Origin: Paenibacillus sp. YPG26
GTDB lineage: Bacteria > Bacillota > Bacilli > Paenibacillales > Paenibacillaceae
Assembly (NCBI RefSeq): GCF_023704175.1
Contig: NZ_CP084530.1
Coordinates: forward strand, 1,882,001 to 1,946,000
Length of the DNA stretch: 64,000 nucleotides
Reading direction: 5' to 3'
Both the position numbers and the translations under genes were made by a program. Below are positions 1 through 9,921 of the stretch, piece after piece. Every line of letters begins with the position of its first letter. The first letter of the stretch is position 1. The notes under the pieces are model-generated. The model worked only from the letters and a program-made list of their open reading frames with translations. It was not told the DNA's origin and ran no database searches.

Positions 1-136
1 CAATTATCTGGCCGGAACTCCGGCACCTATCGAAGGCATGACATTAGGATTTTCCTTGACAGTTCTGGCGGTTTGGGCGGCCGTATCGCTCATCATTTCA
101 TTCACTGTCTTTACGAAACAGGATATATTGAATTAA
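1..136 (+). CDS. C-terminal end of a membrane protein, probably an ABC-2 type permease (partial)
   Basis: Only the last 44 codons are in the window; the open frame starts at base 2 and stops with TAA at 134-136. The visible part holds one long hydrophobic segment (GFSLTVLAVWAAVSLIIS) followed by a short charged tail ending KQDILN. A final membrane helix with a brief cytoplasmic tail is typical of ABC-2 type permeases, but too little is visible to be sure. No terminator is obvious in the 168 bp before parE. Confidence 0.5.
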   Translation, partial: NYLAGTPAPIEGMTLGFSLTVLAVWAAVSLIISFTVFTKQDILN

Positions 137-304
137 AATGGACAAGGATAACAAAACATCTGTTTGCATTTTGATTGTTTTTGTTAATACAGTGTAACTC
201 TTGAAGACTCCTCCTTGGGAAAGGTTAACGATCAAGCTAAGTCCCCGGGGGGATATTTCTTTGGATCACTGTATACATAAAGCGTAAATAAAGGAGGAGC
301 ATGA

Positions 305-2284
305 ATGGTCGATCAGATCGATTTGTTTGCTGAAGAACCTGTGGGCAAAGACGGCTCAAAGGGTTACGGCGCAGACGACATTCAAGTGCTCGAAGGGCTA
401 GTCGCAGTACGGAAGCGGCCAGGTATGTATATTGGGAGTACAAGCTCGTCGGGCCTTCACCATCTCGTATGGGAAATCGTGGATAATGCAGTGGACGAGC
501 ATCTCGCCAAATTCTGTTCGCGAATTGATATTACTTTGCACAAGGACGGTTCCGTTACCGTATTTGATAACGGGCGGGGAATCCCGACCGGCATGCATAA
601 GACAGGGATTCCAACCCCTCAGGTCGTCTTCACAATCCTCCATGCAGGAGGCAAGTTCGGTGGCGCAGGCTACAAGAAATCCGGCGGTCTTCACGGTGTA
701 GGTGCGTCGGTAACGAACGCATTGTCCGAATGGCTGGAGGTTGAAATTTTCCGGGAAGGCAAAATTCACAAGCAGCGCTTTGAATATTGGGTGGACACCA
801 AGGGAATTGAGCATGTAGGTGAACCTGTTACGGGTCTTGAGGTTCTGGGTAATACGAACCGGACAGGATCGAAGATTACGTTCAAACCGGACATTCGAGT
901 ATTCCAGGGCGGAATAGCGCTGAATTACGATACCCTCGCGGAACGTCTGCAGGAGATTGCTTTTCTGAACTCGGGCCTGAAAGTGGTTCTGAAGGATGAG
1001 CGGTCGGATCGTTCCGACGAGTTTTTTTATGAAGGCGGGGCAAGACAATTCGTTCAGTTCCTGAATGAAGGCAAGGATGTTCTTCATGATGTCATTCACT
1101 TCCTGGGTGAAAAGGAGGATGTCGAGGTTGAGGTGGCGCTGCAGTACAATGCAGGCTATACCGAGACGCTGGCTTCCTTCGTGAACTCGATTCCAACTCG
1201 CGGCGGCGGTACGCATGAGACGGGGTTCAAGACCGCTTATACGCGGATTATGAACGATTATGCGCGCAAGAACGGCATGCTCAAGGAGAAGGACAAGAAC
1301 CTCGAAGGAACTGATCTTCGCGAGGGCATGATGGCCGTGATTAGTGTGAAGATGTCCGATGTTGAATTTGTAGGCCAGACCAAGGACCAGCTGGGCAGCG
1401 CTTCGGCACGGAGCACGGTGGATTCGATTGTCTCCGAGCGGATGCAGGTCTACCTGGAGGAGAATCCGCAGGTTGCGCAGGTGCTTATTAAGAAGGCGGT
1501 TCAGGCTTCCCGGGCGCGGGAAGCGGCTCGCAAAGCGCGGGATGAGATGCGTACGGGCAAGAAGAGAAGCGAGAGCTCGAATCTTGGCGGCAAGCTGACT
1601 CCGGCGCAGTCCAAGGATGTAACCCGGACAGAGCTGTTCATCGTAGAAGGCGACTCTGCTGGAGGATCAGCGAAGCAGGGACGCGATTCCAAGATCCAGG
1701 CGATACTTCCGCTGAAGGGCAAACCGATGAACCCAGAGAAAGCAAAGCTGGCTGATATACTAAAGAATGATGAATACCGTTATATTATTTCTGCGATTGG
1801 GGCAGGAATAGGAACTGAATTTGCAGTGGAAGACAGCAATTATTCCAAAATTATCATAATGACGGACGCCGATACAGATGGAGCACATATCCAGGTGCTC
1901 CTGCTGACATTCTTTTATCGTTATATGAAGCCGCTGATTGATGCCGGACGGGTCTATATCGCCCAGCCGCCGCTCTACAAGATTACGCGCAGGTCCGGGA
2001 AGCTGGAGACAGCTAGATACGCTTGGACGGATGAGCAGCTGCAGAACTATCTGAAGGAATTCGGGAAGAACTTTGAGCTGCAGCGCTACAAAGGTCTGGG
2101 AGAGATGAATCCCGAACAGCTGTGGGAGACGACGATGAACCCCGAGACGCGCAACCTGCTGCAGGTTCAAATTGAGGATACTGCCAAGGCGGAACGGCGT
2201 GTGTCCACGCTCATGGGTGACAAAGTCGATCCTCGCAAGCGCTGGATCGTGGAGAATGTGGATTTCACAGAGTTTGAGGAATAG
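305..2284 (+). CDS. parE: DNA topoisomerase IV subunit B (ParE)
   Basis: ATPase subunit of topoisomerase IV, which decatenates daughter chromosomes together with ParC. The 659-residue protein has the GHKL ATPase domain (catalytic Glu57 in [15 protein letters not shown] at 88-92), the transducer domain, a TOPRIM domain starting near residue 447 (EGDSAGGSA) and the metal-binding TDADTDGAH near 519. Its length, the LPLKGK...[15 protein letters not shown] region and a ParC gene 11 bp downstream favour ParE over GyrB. The ATG at 305 has an AAGGAGGAGC site at 290-299; an ATG at 301 is in another frame. It forms an operon with parC. Confidence 0.95.
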   Translation: MVDQIDLFAEEPVGKDGSKGYGADDIQVLEGLVAVRKRPGMYIGSTSSSGLHHLVWEIVDNAVDEHLAKFCSRIDITLHKDGSVTVFDNGRGIPTGMHKTGIPTPQVVFTILHAGGKFGGAGYKKSGGLHGVGASVTNALSEWLEVEIFREGKIHKQRFEYWVDTKGIEHVGEPVTGLEVLGNTNRTGSKITFKPDIRVFQGGIALNYDTLAERLQEIAFLNSGLKVVLKDERSDRSDEFFYEGGARQFVQFLNEGKDVLHDVIHFLGEKEDVEVEVALQYNAGYTETLASFVNSIPTRGGGTHETGFKTAYTRIMNDYARKNGMLKEKDKNLEGTDLREGMMAVISVKMSDVEFVGQTKDQLGSASARSTVDSIVSERMQVYLEENPQVAQVLIKKAVQASRAREAARKARDEMRTGKKRSESSNLGGKLTPAQSKDVTRTELFIVEGDSAGGSAKQGRDSKIQAILPLKGKPMNPEKAKLADILKNDEYRYIISAIGAGIGTEFAVEDSNYSKIIIMTDADTDGAHIQVLLLTFFYRYMKPLIDAGRVYIAQPPLYKITRRSGKLETARYAWTDEQLQNYLKEFGKNFELQRYKGLGEMNPEQLWETTMNPETRNLLQVQIEDTAKAERRVSTLMGDKVDPRKRWIVENVDFTEFEE

Positions 2285-2295
2285 AAGGTGAAGGA

Positions 2296-4731
2296 ATGAG
2301 CTCGCTAGAGAATTTTTTGCCCGCATATCTGGAAGAGGTTGTTGGAGACCGCTTCGGGCGGTATTCCAAATATATTATACAAGACCGCGCGATTCCTGAC
2401 GTTCGAGATGGTCTGAAGCCTGTACAGCGGCGTATTCTGTATGCCATGTACGATTCAGGCAATACGCCGGATAAGCCATACCGCAAGTCGGCGAAGACCG
2501 TTGGTGACGTTATGGGTAACTACCATCCCCATGGAGATTCTTCCATCTACGAGGGAATGGTTCGTATGGCTCAGCCCTGGAAGATGGGCCACGTTCTGGT
2601 CGATGGCCACGGGAACTGGGGTTCACAGGATGATGATCCGGCTGCCGCAATGCGTTATACAGAAGCAAGGTTGTCCCCGATTGCAATGGAGCTGCTTCGG
2701 GATATAGAGAAGCGTACAGTTCTATTCAAAGATAATTTTGATAACACGACCAAGGAGCCGGTGGTTCTTCCCTCACGTTATCCGAACCTGCTGGTCAACG
2801 GGGTAAGCGGCATTTCGTCCGGCTTCGCAACCGAGATTCCGACGCACAATTTGCGTGAAATTATCGATGCCTGTATAGCTCTGATGGAGCAGCCAGAAAT
2901 CGAGCTGGATGAGATTATGTCTTATGTTAAAGGCCCTGACTTCCCTACAGGTGGAACGATTATGGGTGAGAATGGCATTCGGGATGCTTATCAGACGGGT
3001 AAAGGCAAGATTTATATCCGTGCTAAGACGGAGATTGAATCCCTTCGTGGCGGCAAGCAGCAGATTGTGATCACCGAGATCCCTTATCAGATAGTCAAAT
3101 CCCGCCTCGTTACCTCTATGGAGAACATCCGCCTTGAGAAGAAGGTGGAAGGCATTGCCGAGGTTCGTGATGAGAGCGGCCGCGGCGGACTTCGGATCGT
3201 TGTTGAACTCAAGAAGGATGCGGATGCCCAAGGGATATTGGCTTATCTGCTTAAGAAGACGGATCTTCAAGTGACTTACAACTTTAATATGGTTGCTATT
3301 GTGAATAAGACACCGAAGCAGCTTGGGATTAAAGCAATGCTGGAAGCCTATATCGCTCACCAGCGTGAAGTGGTTACCTTCCGTACGAAATACGAGCTGG
3401 AAAAGGCGGAGGATCGTGCTCATGTGGTGGAAGGGCTGGTTAAGGCTCTTAATATACTTGATGAAGTTATCGCTGCGATCAAAGCTTCCAAGAACCGGCA
3501 GGATGCGCAGAACAACCTCCAGTGGATGTTCGGCTTCACAGACCGCCAAGCTGATGCGATCCTAACGCTCCAGTTGTATCGGCTAACGAACCTGGAGATT
3601 ACTTCCCTCCAGAAAGATCTGGATGAGCTGCAGAAGAAGATCAACTCCCTGAGAGCAATTCTGGAGAGCGATAAGAAGCTCACGAAAGTGATCAAGAAGG
3701 AGCTTTTGGAGATTCGCGAGAAATACGGGATTGACCGCAGATCCGAGATTCAGGGTGAAGTGGAAGAGCTTAAGGTAGGCTTGGAGGTTCTGGTTACCCA
3801 GGAGGATGTGCTCGTGACCCTATCCGGTGAAGGTTACATCAAACGGACAAGCATGCTCTCGTTCACACGTTCGGGCGGGGAACGGGATGGCTCAGGTGTG
3901 AAGGAAGGGGATTACATCAAGCATATCCTGGATGTGAATACCCTGGAGAATCTGCTTATCTTCACACAGCGGGGTCAGTACTTCCTGCTTCCTGTCCATC
4001 AGGTGCCTGAGTTCAAGTGGAAAGATAACGGTACAGCAATTGTAAATGTGATTCCATTGACCAAAGAAGACCGGATTGTAAGCGTCATTCCAGTCAAGAA
4101 TTTCGAGGACAACGCTAGTCTCGTGTTCGTAACGAAGCGGGGTCAGGTGAAGCGGACAGAGCTCAAAGAATATCAATCGAAGCGCTCTGGAGCGATTGCT
4201 GCAGCAAAGGTAGGACCCGAGGATGCGGTGGTCTCTGTCACTCTAAGCCGGAATGCGCAGGATATCTTCCTGATCAGCAAGCTGGGGATGGCGATCCGCT
4301 TTAATGAGCAAGAGGTGAGCTCCATGGGTAGAGTCTCGGGAGGTGTCCGGGGCATTCAGCTGCGTGAAGATGATGAAGTGGCCGCTGCCTTATGGGTAGA
4401 AGGTGAAGAAGGAGAGATTCTTGTCATCTCAGATCTCGGCTATGCGAAGAGATCCTTGCTGCTTGACTACCCTACGCAGACGCGTGGGGGCAAAGGAATT
4501 CAGTCATTCGAGTTCAAAGAGGGCAAACGTGTGAAGCCGAATGGCAGCCGTATTGCCGGTGCTTATTTCTGCAAGGAGCCACTGCAGATTACCGCGGTGA
4601 ACAAAGACGGCAAGACGTTCTCATTTAACTCCGAACAAGCACCTGTCATGGAACGCAAATCCATCGGCAAAGCGATGAGTCAAATGGACAAAAATGATGA
4701 AATTGTAGATCTTCTTGTAAAACGGGCTTAG
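2296..4731 (+). CDS. parC: DNA topoisomerase IV subunit A (ParC)
   Basis: Breakage-reunion subunit of topoisomerase IV. The 811-residue protein begins with the winged-helix breakage domain, has the catalytic tyrosine at Tyr121 ([10 protein letters not shown]), and ends in the six-bladed beta-pinwheel (repeated GG.G motifs in the last 300 residues). The quinolone-resistance region reads [11 protein letters not shown], with Ser82 and Glu86 at the usual target positions, so it shows the susceptible-type residues. It follows parE after 11 bp with AAGGTGAAGG as ribosome site, and a terminator hairpin follows at 4822. Confidence 0.95.
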   Translation: MSSLENFLPAYLEEVVGDRFGRYSKYIIQDRAIPDVRDGLKPVQRRILYAMYDSGNTPDKPYRKSAKTVGDVMGNYHPHGDSSIYEGMVRMAQPWKMGHVLVDGHGNWGSQDDDPAAAMRYTEARLSPIAMELLRDIEKRTVLFKDNFDNTTKEPVVLPSRYPNLLVNGVSGISSGFATEIPTHNLREIIDACIALMEQPEIELDEIMSYVKGPDFPTGGTIMGENGIRDAYQTGKGKIYIRAKTEIESLRGGKQQIVITEIPYQIVKSRLVTSMENIRLEKKVEGIAEVRDESGRGGLRIVVELKKDADAQGILAYLLKKTDLQVTYNFNMVAIVNKTPKQLGIKAMLEAYIAHQREVVTFRTKYELEKAEDRAHVVEGLVKALNILDEVIAAIKASKNRQDAQNNLQWMFGFTDRQADAILTLQLYRLTNLEITSLQKDLDELQKKINSLRAILESDKKLTKVIKKELLEIREKYGIDRRSEIQGEVEELKVGLEVLVTQEDVLVTLSGEGYIKRTSMLSFTRSGGERDGSGVKEGDYIKHILDVNTLENLLIFTQRGQYFLLPVHQVPEFKWKDNGTAIVNVIPLTKEDRIVSVIPVKNFEDNASLVFVTKRGQVKRTELKEYQSKRSGAIAAAKVGPEDAVVSVTLSRNAQDIFLISKLGMAIRFNEQEVSSMGRVSGGVRGIQLREDDEVAAALWVEGEEGEILVISDLGYAKRSLLLDYPTQTRGGKGIQSFEFKEGKRVKPNGSRIAGAYFCKEPLQITAVNKDGKTFSFNSEQAPVMERKSIGKAMSQMDKNDEIVDLLVKRA

Positions 4732-5056
4732 AATAAAAAGACAAGCGGATAAAACAAATGAAGACAAAGACAGCCCTTTCAGCCGCAGCGTGTGGTTGAC
4801 CTATAACGTAAGACAAATTAAAACACCTTCAAGAGAATGCAACCATGTGGTAAAATATGGAGGCGCCCTTGGAGGTGTTTTTTTGTTGGCAGATTTTCAA
4901 TAGTTATGGTCCGGAAAATGATCTCTTAGTGGCGCAGCATTCAGTAACTAATAGCCATGGAATAAACATGTTTCGCTGGAGTCATATATTTTATTTGGAT
5001 CGGTGATTCCCAATTATGATCAAAAATTAATTTATTATAAGGGAGTGAGGATAGTT
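4732..5056. other. 325-bp intergenic region after parC
   Basis: It holds the parC terminator-like hairpin (4822-4884) and the ribosome site of the next gene (5041-5050). A TTGACC (4797) followed 17 bp later by TAAAAC, and a TAAAAT at 4851, could be weak promoter elements. I see no further gene on either strand. Confidence 0.5.
4822..4884 (+). terminator. Terminator hairpin after parC with an unusually long loop
   Basis: A 12-bp stem (4822-4833 with 4868-4879, one G-U pair) encloses a 34-nt loop and runs straight into seven T residues. It lies 90 bp beyond the parC stop and is the first terminator after parEC. Confidence 0.65.
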
Positions 5057-5575
5057 ATGCGAAGAAAGTCATTGTTTGTAATCACTATATGTTGTTCTGT
5101 CGTAGTCGGAGGCTTGGTGTTGGCCAATATCCGTACTAGCCAGGCTGACGCTAATAGCCCAAGTCTGAGAGAGAAAGTTTCATTTGCAGCTGAAAGCTAT
5201 GAAGCACAGAAGAAGATTGCTGACGCGCCCGGTGCATCTACAGAAGAAGAGCAAAAGTTGAAGGAGCTGGCAACGAAAGCTGCTGATTTAGAAGCAGAAC
5301 TAAATCCAACAAGTGCCGTTGAAGAATTTGAAGAAGTCTTTGCAGGTTATAAAGACCTGTACGCCCTCGAAAATGCTTATTACGCTGATCAAAAAGAATC
5401 AAAAGACCCTGCTGTTCAGAAGGTTCTAAATGAACTTGAGCGAAAGGGGAAGCTTATAGCTCAGTTCGAAAATCCGAAGTTAGCCAAATCGGTAAGTAGT
5501 GATTCGTTGCTAGAGAAGTTTTACGAAGAAACGAATAAATTGAACAGAGAGCTTTATCCGGAGAAATCCAAGTAA
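5057..5575 (+). CDS. Secreted or membrane-anchored charged hypothetical protein
   Basis: Family not recognised. The ATG at 5057 is chosen because GGGAGTGAGG lies just upstream; an in-frame ATG at 5003 has no ribosome site. The 172-residue product starts with MRRK and a hydrophobic stretch (about residues 5-25, including two cysteines), which acts as a signal peptide or anchor. The rest is highly charged and probably helical (many Glu, Lys and Ala), including runs such as KELATKAADLEAEL. No catalytic motif is visible. It stands alone between parC and an IS relic. Confidence 0.7.
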   Translation: MRRKSLFVITICCSVVVGGLVLANIRTSQADANSPSLREKVSFAAESYEAQKKIADAPGASTEEEQKLKELATKAADLEAELNPTSAVEEFEEVFAGYKDLYALENAYYADQKESKDPAVQKVLNELERKGKLIAQFENPKLAKSVSSDSLLEKFYEETNKLNRELYPEKSK

Positions 5576-5599
5576 ACTATCAAGTGCTTTCCCGTTTAG

Positions 5600-5690
5600 T
5601 CACCCTTCTAGTAGACATCACAAAGACTCAGACTATAAGCTGGTTCTGGTATTCAACCGGAGTCAGCTTGTTTAGTTCATGTTGTACTTT
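5600..5690 (-). pseudogene. Relic of the 3' end of an IS3-family transposase
   Basis: Read on the minus strand, 5687-5628 encodes VQHELNKLTPVEYQNQLIV followed by a stop. This strongly resembles the conserved C-terminus of IS3-family OrfB integrases (…L..LTPVEYRNQL…). Upstream codons contain a stop and lose similarity, so only the tail remains. Just past the stop, the minus strand reads TGTCTACTAGAAGGG, which resembles the terminal repeats of IS150-type elements. The rest of the 281-bp gap (5576-5856) has no convincing gene. Confidence 0.55.
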
Positions 5691-5856
5691 ATCTTCGTCT
5701 TTTAACTTCTACATATACTTCTCATTTATCTCGCTACCCGGAAATTTTTGGAGGAAATTGGGATGGGCGGAAGGAAATTGAGCATTGGCGGCGAAAGTTT
5801 ATCTGATGAAGTAATACATGAGCGTACTTGAGATCTGTTGATAACGGGGGGATTTA

Positions 5857-6294
5857 ATGTACACGCAGGATTTCGCCCGCTTGTGGGCTAAGTTATCCAA
5901 GAACTATCAGATGCATATGGAGTCGGAGCTTTCTCCTTCACTCACTGAAGCTCAGCTCTCAGTGCTGGAGCTTCTGGAGGATCGCAAGAAGATGAAGCCT
6001 TCGGATCTGATCCCATATCTGGCAACCACGCCGGCTGCCGTAACGATGCTTCTGGATCGTATGGAGAAGGCGGGATTAATCACTAGAGAGAGAGATCTGG
6101 AAGATCGGAGAATTGTGTGGATTTCCATTACCGACAAGGGGAGAGAAGAGACGAACCGGGGGCTCCGGATCCGGAATGACTTCCTGGGCAATGTTCTTGA
6201 TCAGATATCCTCCCACAATCAACAGCTGCTGATCTTCCTGCTAGGCAAGATTACGTCGTCTAATGAGACTGTATTGAACAAAGAAAGAGCTTAA
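5857..6294 (+). CDS. MarR-family transcriptional regulator
   Basis: A 145-residue winged-helix DNA-binding protein. It shows the MarR order: N-terminal dimerisation helix, HTH (MKPSDLIPYLATTPAAVTMLLDRM, about 47-70), then the wing with the signature DRR (EDRRIVWISITDKGRE, about 82-97) and a C-terminal dimerisation helix. ATG at 5857 follows a GGGGGGA site. It is monocistronic, closed by a strong bidirectional terminator. No obvious target gene or effector enzyme is adjacent, so what it regulates is unknown. Confidence 0.85.
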   Translation: MYTQDFARLWAKLSKNYQMHMESELSPSLTEAQLSVLELLEDRKKMKPSDLIPYLATTPAAVTMLLDRMEKAGLITRERDLEDRRIVWISITDKGREETNRGLRIRNDFLGNVLDQISSHNQQLLIFLLGKITSSNETVLNKERA

Positions 6295-6318
6295 GCCAAC
6301 CGGCTTAAGCTCTTTTTT
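6284..6318. terminator. Bidirectional terminator between marR-type gene and pseudouridine synthase gene
   Basis: A perfect 14-bp stem (6284-6297 with 6302-6315) with a 4-nt loop and T runs on both sides. It serves the MarR gene and the convergent gene ending at 6350. Confidence 0.9.
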
Positions 6319-6349
6319 CTCACAATTGGACAAGACCATCATTCTATAT

Positions 6350-7075
6350 CTAGAACGATCTCGCTGCTTGATCATATAAGGATTTGGGCCATTGGTTCCA
6401 CGGGAACTCATCAGGAGGTGTGGAGACCAACGCGACAGGTTCCTTCGTAACCGGATGTGGAAAGCCTACATAAGCGGACCACAAAGCCAGCTGTTGACCC
6501 GGCTTGTTAAGCTTGGCCCCGTATTTCTGGTCGCCATACAGAGGACAGCCCATGTGACTTAACTGCACACGGATCTGGTGAGATCTGCCTGTCAACAGTT
6601 CAACTTGAATGAGGCTGAGCCCATCTGTTAACTGACCAAGCACGTTGTAGTCCAGTATAGCATGCTTGCCCCCGTTGGTTCCCTGGGGAACAACACGCAC
6701 TGTGTTCGTTCGTTCGTCTTTGAGCAGAGTATCTTCCAGCCGTCCGGATGAGACGCCTGGAGATCCGTGAACCACCGCAAGATAGGTCTTGTTAAATGAA
6801 CGGCTTCGGACAGCTTCGGACAGCCTTGAAGCGGCCTTGGAAGTCTTGGCGAAGATCATGGCCCCTCCGACAGGCCGGTCAAGCCGGTGAACAAGGCCCA
6901 GATACACATTGCCGGGCTTCTGGTAACGCTCCTTAAGATCGTGCTTGAGCAGGGTTAAGAGATCTGGATCGCCGGAGGCATCCTCCTGGGAGAGAACATT
7001 TACCGGCTTAATGATTCCCAGAAGGTGATTATCTTCGAACAAAATTGGAATCTTTGGATGCTGATTCGCACACAT
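6350..7075 (-). CDS. RluA-family RNA pseudouridine synthase
   Basis: Isomerises specific uridines to pseudouridine in structured RNA, most likely rRNA or tRNA. The 241-residue protein carries the RluA active-site motif HRLDRPVGG with catalytic Asp66, followed by KTYLAVVHG and the late motif TGRSHQIRVQLSHMG. It lacks an N-terminal S4 domain, as in the shorter RluA-like members. GGGAGG lies upstream of the ATG. It starts 6 bp after the methyltransferase gene upstream, so the two probably form an RNA-modification operon. The substrate base cannot be told from sequence. Confidence 0.85.
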   Translation of the reverse strand: MCANQHPKIPILFEDNHLLGIIKPVNVLSQEDASGDPDLLTLLKHDLKERYQKPGNVYLGLVHRLDRPVGGAMIFAKTSKAASRLSEAVRSRSFNKTYLAVVHGSPGVSSGRLEDTLLKDERTNTVRVVPQGTNGGKHAILDYNVLGQLTDGLSLIQVELLTGRSHQIRVQLSHMGCPLYGDQKYGAKLNKPGQQLALWSAYVGFPHPVTKEPVALVSTPPDEFPWNQWPKSLYDQAARSF

Positions 7076-7081
7076 GGGGAG

Positions 7082-7945
7082 CTATTCCTCCCATCGTCCC
7101 AATATTCCACAAGGCAGATTGAGATCTGAACGAGTAATTGGCAGTCCCAATTCACCGGAAGAGATGCGGCCGCCAAATTTCTTCTTCACCGTCATGTTGA
7201 GGATATTGGTGAGAACGGTAGGAGATATTCCTGTGGTATAAGAATTGATCAGCATAAATAACGGCCGGTCCGACAAGATGGAGAGACAAGATTCCACAAA
7301 GGGATAGAGACTTGTTTCTAACTTCCACATTTCACCGCCAGGTCCGCGTCCGTAAGAAGGTGGGTCCATAATAATCGCATCATATCTACTGCCGCGTCGC
7401 TGCTCACGCTGAACGAACTTAAATACATCGTCAGTGATGAAGCGGACGGGGCGGTCGCCAAGTCCTGACAGCTGAAGGTTTTCTTTGCCCCACTGTACCA
7501 TGCCCTTGGCAGCATCCACATGAACAACTGAAGCACCGGCAGATGCCGCTGCGACCGTGGCTCCGCCTGTGTAGGCGAATAGATTCAATACATTGATTGG
7601 ACGTCCTGCATTAGCAATCTTGTCCATCATCCAGCGCCAATTGGCAGCCTGCTCAGGGAATAATCCGGTATGCTTAAAACTCGTTGGTTTAATATGAAAT
7701 TTCAATTTGTCATATGAAATCGTCCAGCGTTCAGGGAGCTTTTTCTTCATCTCCCATTCGCCTCCGCCTGATGAGCTTCTGTGATAATGGCCATGAACAT
7801 CCCGCCACTCAGTGTTCTCCTGCTGGATCGGCCAGATGATCTGGGGATCAGGGCGGCGGAGAATCACGTCTCCCCAACGCTCAAGCTTCTCACCGTTCCC
7901 GGTATCAATGACTTCATAATCTTTCCAATCATTTGCGATATACAT
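7082..7945 (-). CDS. Class I SAM-dependent methyltransferase (RlmI/COG1092-like, probably rRNA)
   Basis: A 287-residue methyltransferase. Motif I is NLFAYTGGATVAAASAGA, acidic motif II is VVHVDAAKG, and the catalytic MDPPSYGRG (DPPSY type) is as in large-subunit rRNA cytosine methyltransferases of the RlmI/RlmK kind. The start is placed at the second ATG (7945), which has GGATGGAG at good spacing; the first ATG (7957) sits directly on AAGG. Together with the adjacent pseudouridine synthase it suggests an RNA-modification pair. The target nucleotide is unknown. Confidence 0.75.
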   Translation of the reverse strand: MYIANDWKDYEVIDTGNGEKLERWGDVILRRPDPQIIWPIQQENTEWRDVHGHYHRSSSGGGEWEMKKKLPERWTISYDKLKFHIKPTSFKHTGLFPEQAANWRWMMDKIANAGRPINVLNLFAYTGGATVAAASAGASVVHVDAAKGMVQWGKENLQLSGLGDRPVRFITDDVFKFVQREQRRGSRYDAIIMDPPSYGRGPGGEMWKLETSLYPFVESCLSILSDRPLFMLINSYTTGISPTVLTNILNMTVKKKFGGRISSGELGLPITRSDLNLPCGILGRWEE

Positions 7946-7981
7946 AACATGCTCCATCCTTCGGTAAAATTCATTTAGACT

Positions 7982-8866
7982 TTATTGTACCTTATTATGT
8001 GTATTTGTTGCCATATTATCGAACGAGAATGATCCAAGTAATCGGTAATAGTCCTGTACCTCGGTAATTTGGAAGCCGACAGACTTGTACAATTTCATGG
8101 CTCCCGGATTGTTCAGAGCTACTTCCAGCCGCAGGCTGCGGCCGGAGATGGCTGCCTGCTGGATTAACTGCTTAAGAGTATCCCGACCTAATCCCTGCCG
8201 GCGATACTCTGGATAAATGGCTAATCCATATATCCAGCTTACCTCAGCTTCATGTACAACTCGTACCTTGCCTGCGGTTCGTCCGTCTGCCTCGATGATA
8301 TAAGTAACGGAATTGGGTATATCTATGGTCGCTTCATAATATTGCTCAGCCGCATGCTGTGGATAGTCGAAGCAAAGCTCGTCCAGCTTGATCAAATCTG
8401 CCCGGTCGAGGCTTACAGCAGGCCGCAGAGCAGCTGAGGAGGAAGGCTGAACTTTATAATTGTCATTTTGTCGAGAGCAGGTCATTTGGTATTCCGAAAA
8501 GGCAAACTGGACGTCAAGCGACTGCAGAAGTCCTTTGGCAGATAGCGAGTTGGCTGGCGCATTCAATAAAATCTCCTCCACACTCTCCCTTCTCTCTCTT
8601 GTGAATGCTTGGCCCAGCAGGGAAGAGAAGAGACCTTGGCGCCGATAATCCGGATGAACCATCCCGCAAGCCTCGATTTTGTGACCGAAGCAATACAAGC
8701 CGAGATATCCGACAATTCTGCCGCTGCGTACAGCCACATAATCATCATGCTGATCCTCCCGGCGGGTTCTAAGCATATCCCAGTTCAGTTTCAAGTGAAT
8801 GCCGTCATGAGCATTGCAGATCTGTTCGAGCTCGGCAATTTGACCCCATTGTGTGTGTGTAATCAT
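7982..8866 (-). CDS. Two-domain GNAT acetyltransferase
   Basis: Acetyl-CoA-dependent N-acetyltransferase with two GNAT folds in tandem. The first has the pyrophosphate-binding motif MVHPDYRRQGLFSSLL, the second LAIYPEYRRQGLGRDTLK, followed by the motif-B stretch LRLEVALNNPGAMKLYKSVGF. The start at 8866 (294 residues) follows AAGGGGAG; a longer reading from 8902 has no ribosome site. Both Q/RxxGxG/A motifs look intact. The substrate is unknown. It is transcribed in the same direction as the methyltransferase/pseudouridine-synthase pair and may share its transcript (36-bp gap). Confidence 0.8.
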   Translation of the reverse strand: MITHTQWGQIAELEQICNAHDGIHLKLNWDMLRTRREDQHDDYVAVRSGRIVGYLGLYCFGHKIEACGMVHPDYRRQGLFSSLLGQAFTRERRESVEEILLNAPANSLSAKGLLQSLDVQFAFSEYQMTCSRQNDNYKVQPSSSAALRPAVSLDRADLIKLDELCFDYPQHAAEQYYEATIDIPNSVTYIIEADGRTAGKVRVVHEAEVSWIYGLAIYPEYRRQGLGRDTLKQLIQQAAISGRSLRLEVALNNPGAMKLYKSVGFQITEVQDYYRLLGSFSFDNMATNTHNKVQ

Positions 8867-9033
8867 ACTATCTCCCCTTGGAAAGTCTTGCTCCCGATAC
8901 ATCTTAATTCTAACGGATTGAGGCTGGCGGGCACAGCCATTATCTGGATGGTGAATAACGCGTTAGTTGACAAGCATCCTGCAGCAGGTTTAGTTTGGAA
9001 ATAGTGAAGATTGGATTCAGGAGGGTTAAGGAG

Positions 9034-9813
9034 ATGGAGTATATTATCGAGATGAACCATATCTCTTGGGTAAGAGATGGAAAGTCTGTGCTTAAAGACA
9101 TCAATTGGAAGGTCTCTAAGGGAGAAAATTGGGCTCTACTAGGACTAAATGGTTCTGGTAAAACGACCTTGTTAAATATGCTGAACGGTTATATCTGGCC
9201 GACTCAGGGCGACATTTCGGTGCTGGGCCACAGGTTTGGAGAGGTAGATATCCGGGAGCTGCGAAGATCAATCGGGTGGGTCAGCTCATCACTTCAGGAG
9301 AAGCTGTATGGAAATGATAAAGCCGAAGATCTGGTGGTTAGCGGAAAATATGCGTCCATAGGTCTGTATGACAAACCAACCGAAGAGGATTATGCCAGGG
9401 CCAAGCAGTTAATGGAGCATTTGAGATGCTCCCACTTAACGAATCGAACCTATCAGACCTGCTCACAAGGGGAAAAGCAGAAGCTGCTCATTGCGCGTGC
9501 CCTGATGGGGTCGCCCAAGCTCTTAATCCTAGATGAAGCCGCGAACGGGCTCGATTTCATCTCCAAGGAAAGCTTGCTGGACAGTATAGATGAGCTGTCG
9601 AAGCAGCCGGATGCACCGCATCTTTTGTATGTCACTCACCACACGGAGGAGATCCTTCCGATCTTTAGCAAGACGCTCCTAATTCGAAGAGGCGAAGTTG
9701 TCGCTTCGGGACCAACTAAGGAAGTGCTTGAGAGCAATAGCTTGACCGATTTCTTCGAGATGCCGGTGCAGGTATTTTGGAATCAGGACAGAGCCTGGCT
9801 GTCCAGAAAATAA
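9034..9813 (+). CDS. ABC transporter ATP-binding protein (YlmA/ModF-like), no partner permease nearby
   Basis: A 259-residue ABC ATPase: Walker A GLNGSGKT (37-44), Q-loop region, signature CSQGEKQKLLIARAL and Walker B KLLILDEA. The start at 9034 has AGGAGGGTTAAGGAG upstream; an earlier in-frame start at 8995 lacks one. The motif order and the NWALLGLNGSGKTTLLN...YIWPTQG stretch recall B. subtilis YlmA. No membrane subunit or binding protein is adjacent, so it may act with a distant permease or be a soluble ABC protein. Confidence 0.8.
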   Translation: MEYIIEMNHISWVRDGKSVLKDINWKVSKGENWALLGLNGSGKTTLLNMLNGYIWPTQGDISVLGHRFGEVDIRELRRSIGWVSSSLQEKLYGNDKAEDLVVSGKYASIGLYDKPTEEDYARAKQLMEHLRCSHLTNRTYQTCSQGEKQKLLIARALMGSPKLLILDEAANGLDFISKESLLDSIDELSKQPDAPHLLYVTHHTEEILPIFSKTLLIRRGEVVASGPTKEVLESNSLTDFFEMPVQVFWNQDRAWLSRK

Positions 9814-9921
9814 AAATTTTTCCCTTTTTTGCCACCTTCGCTGGACTTCTGCGTAATATTCGGTAAGTACGCTTTCGTGTGAAGCGGAAATGAGACCTAT
9901 AGACCAGTGGAGGGGATATCT

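Noticed and set aside
398..1216. A 272-codon open frame on the minus strand
   Set aside because: It is fully antisense to parE, and its peptide reads like a shadow of that gene's codon pattern.
5584..5781. A 65-codon plus-strand frame rich in Ser, Phe and Cys
   Set aside because: It overlaps the IS3 relic on the other strand, has no ribosome site and no recognisable features.
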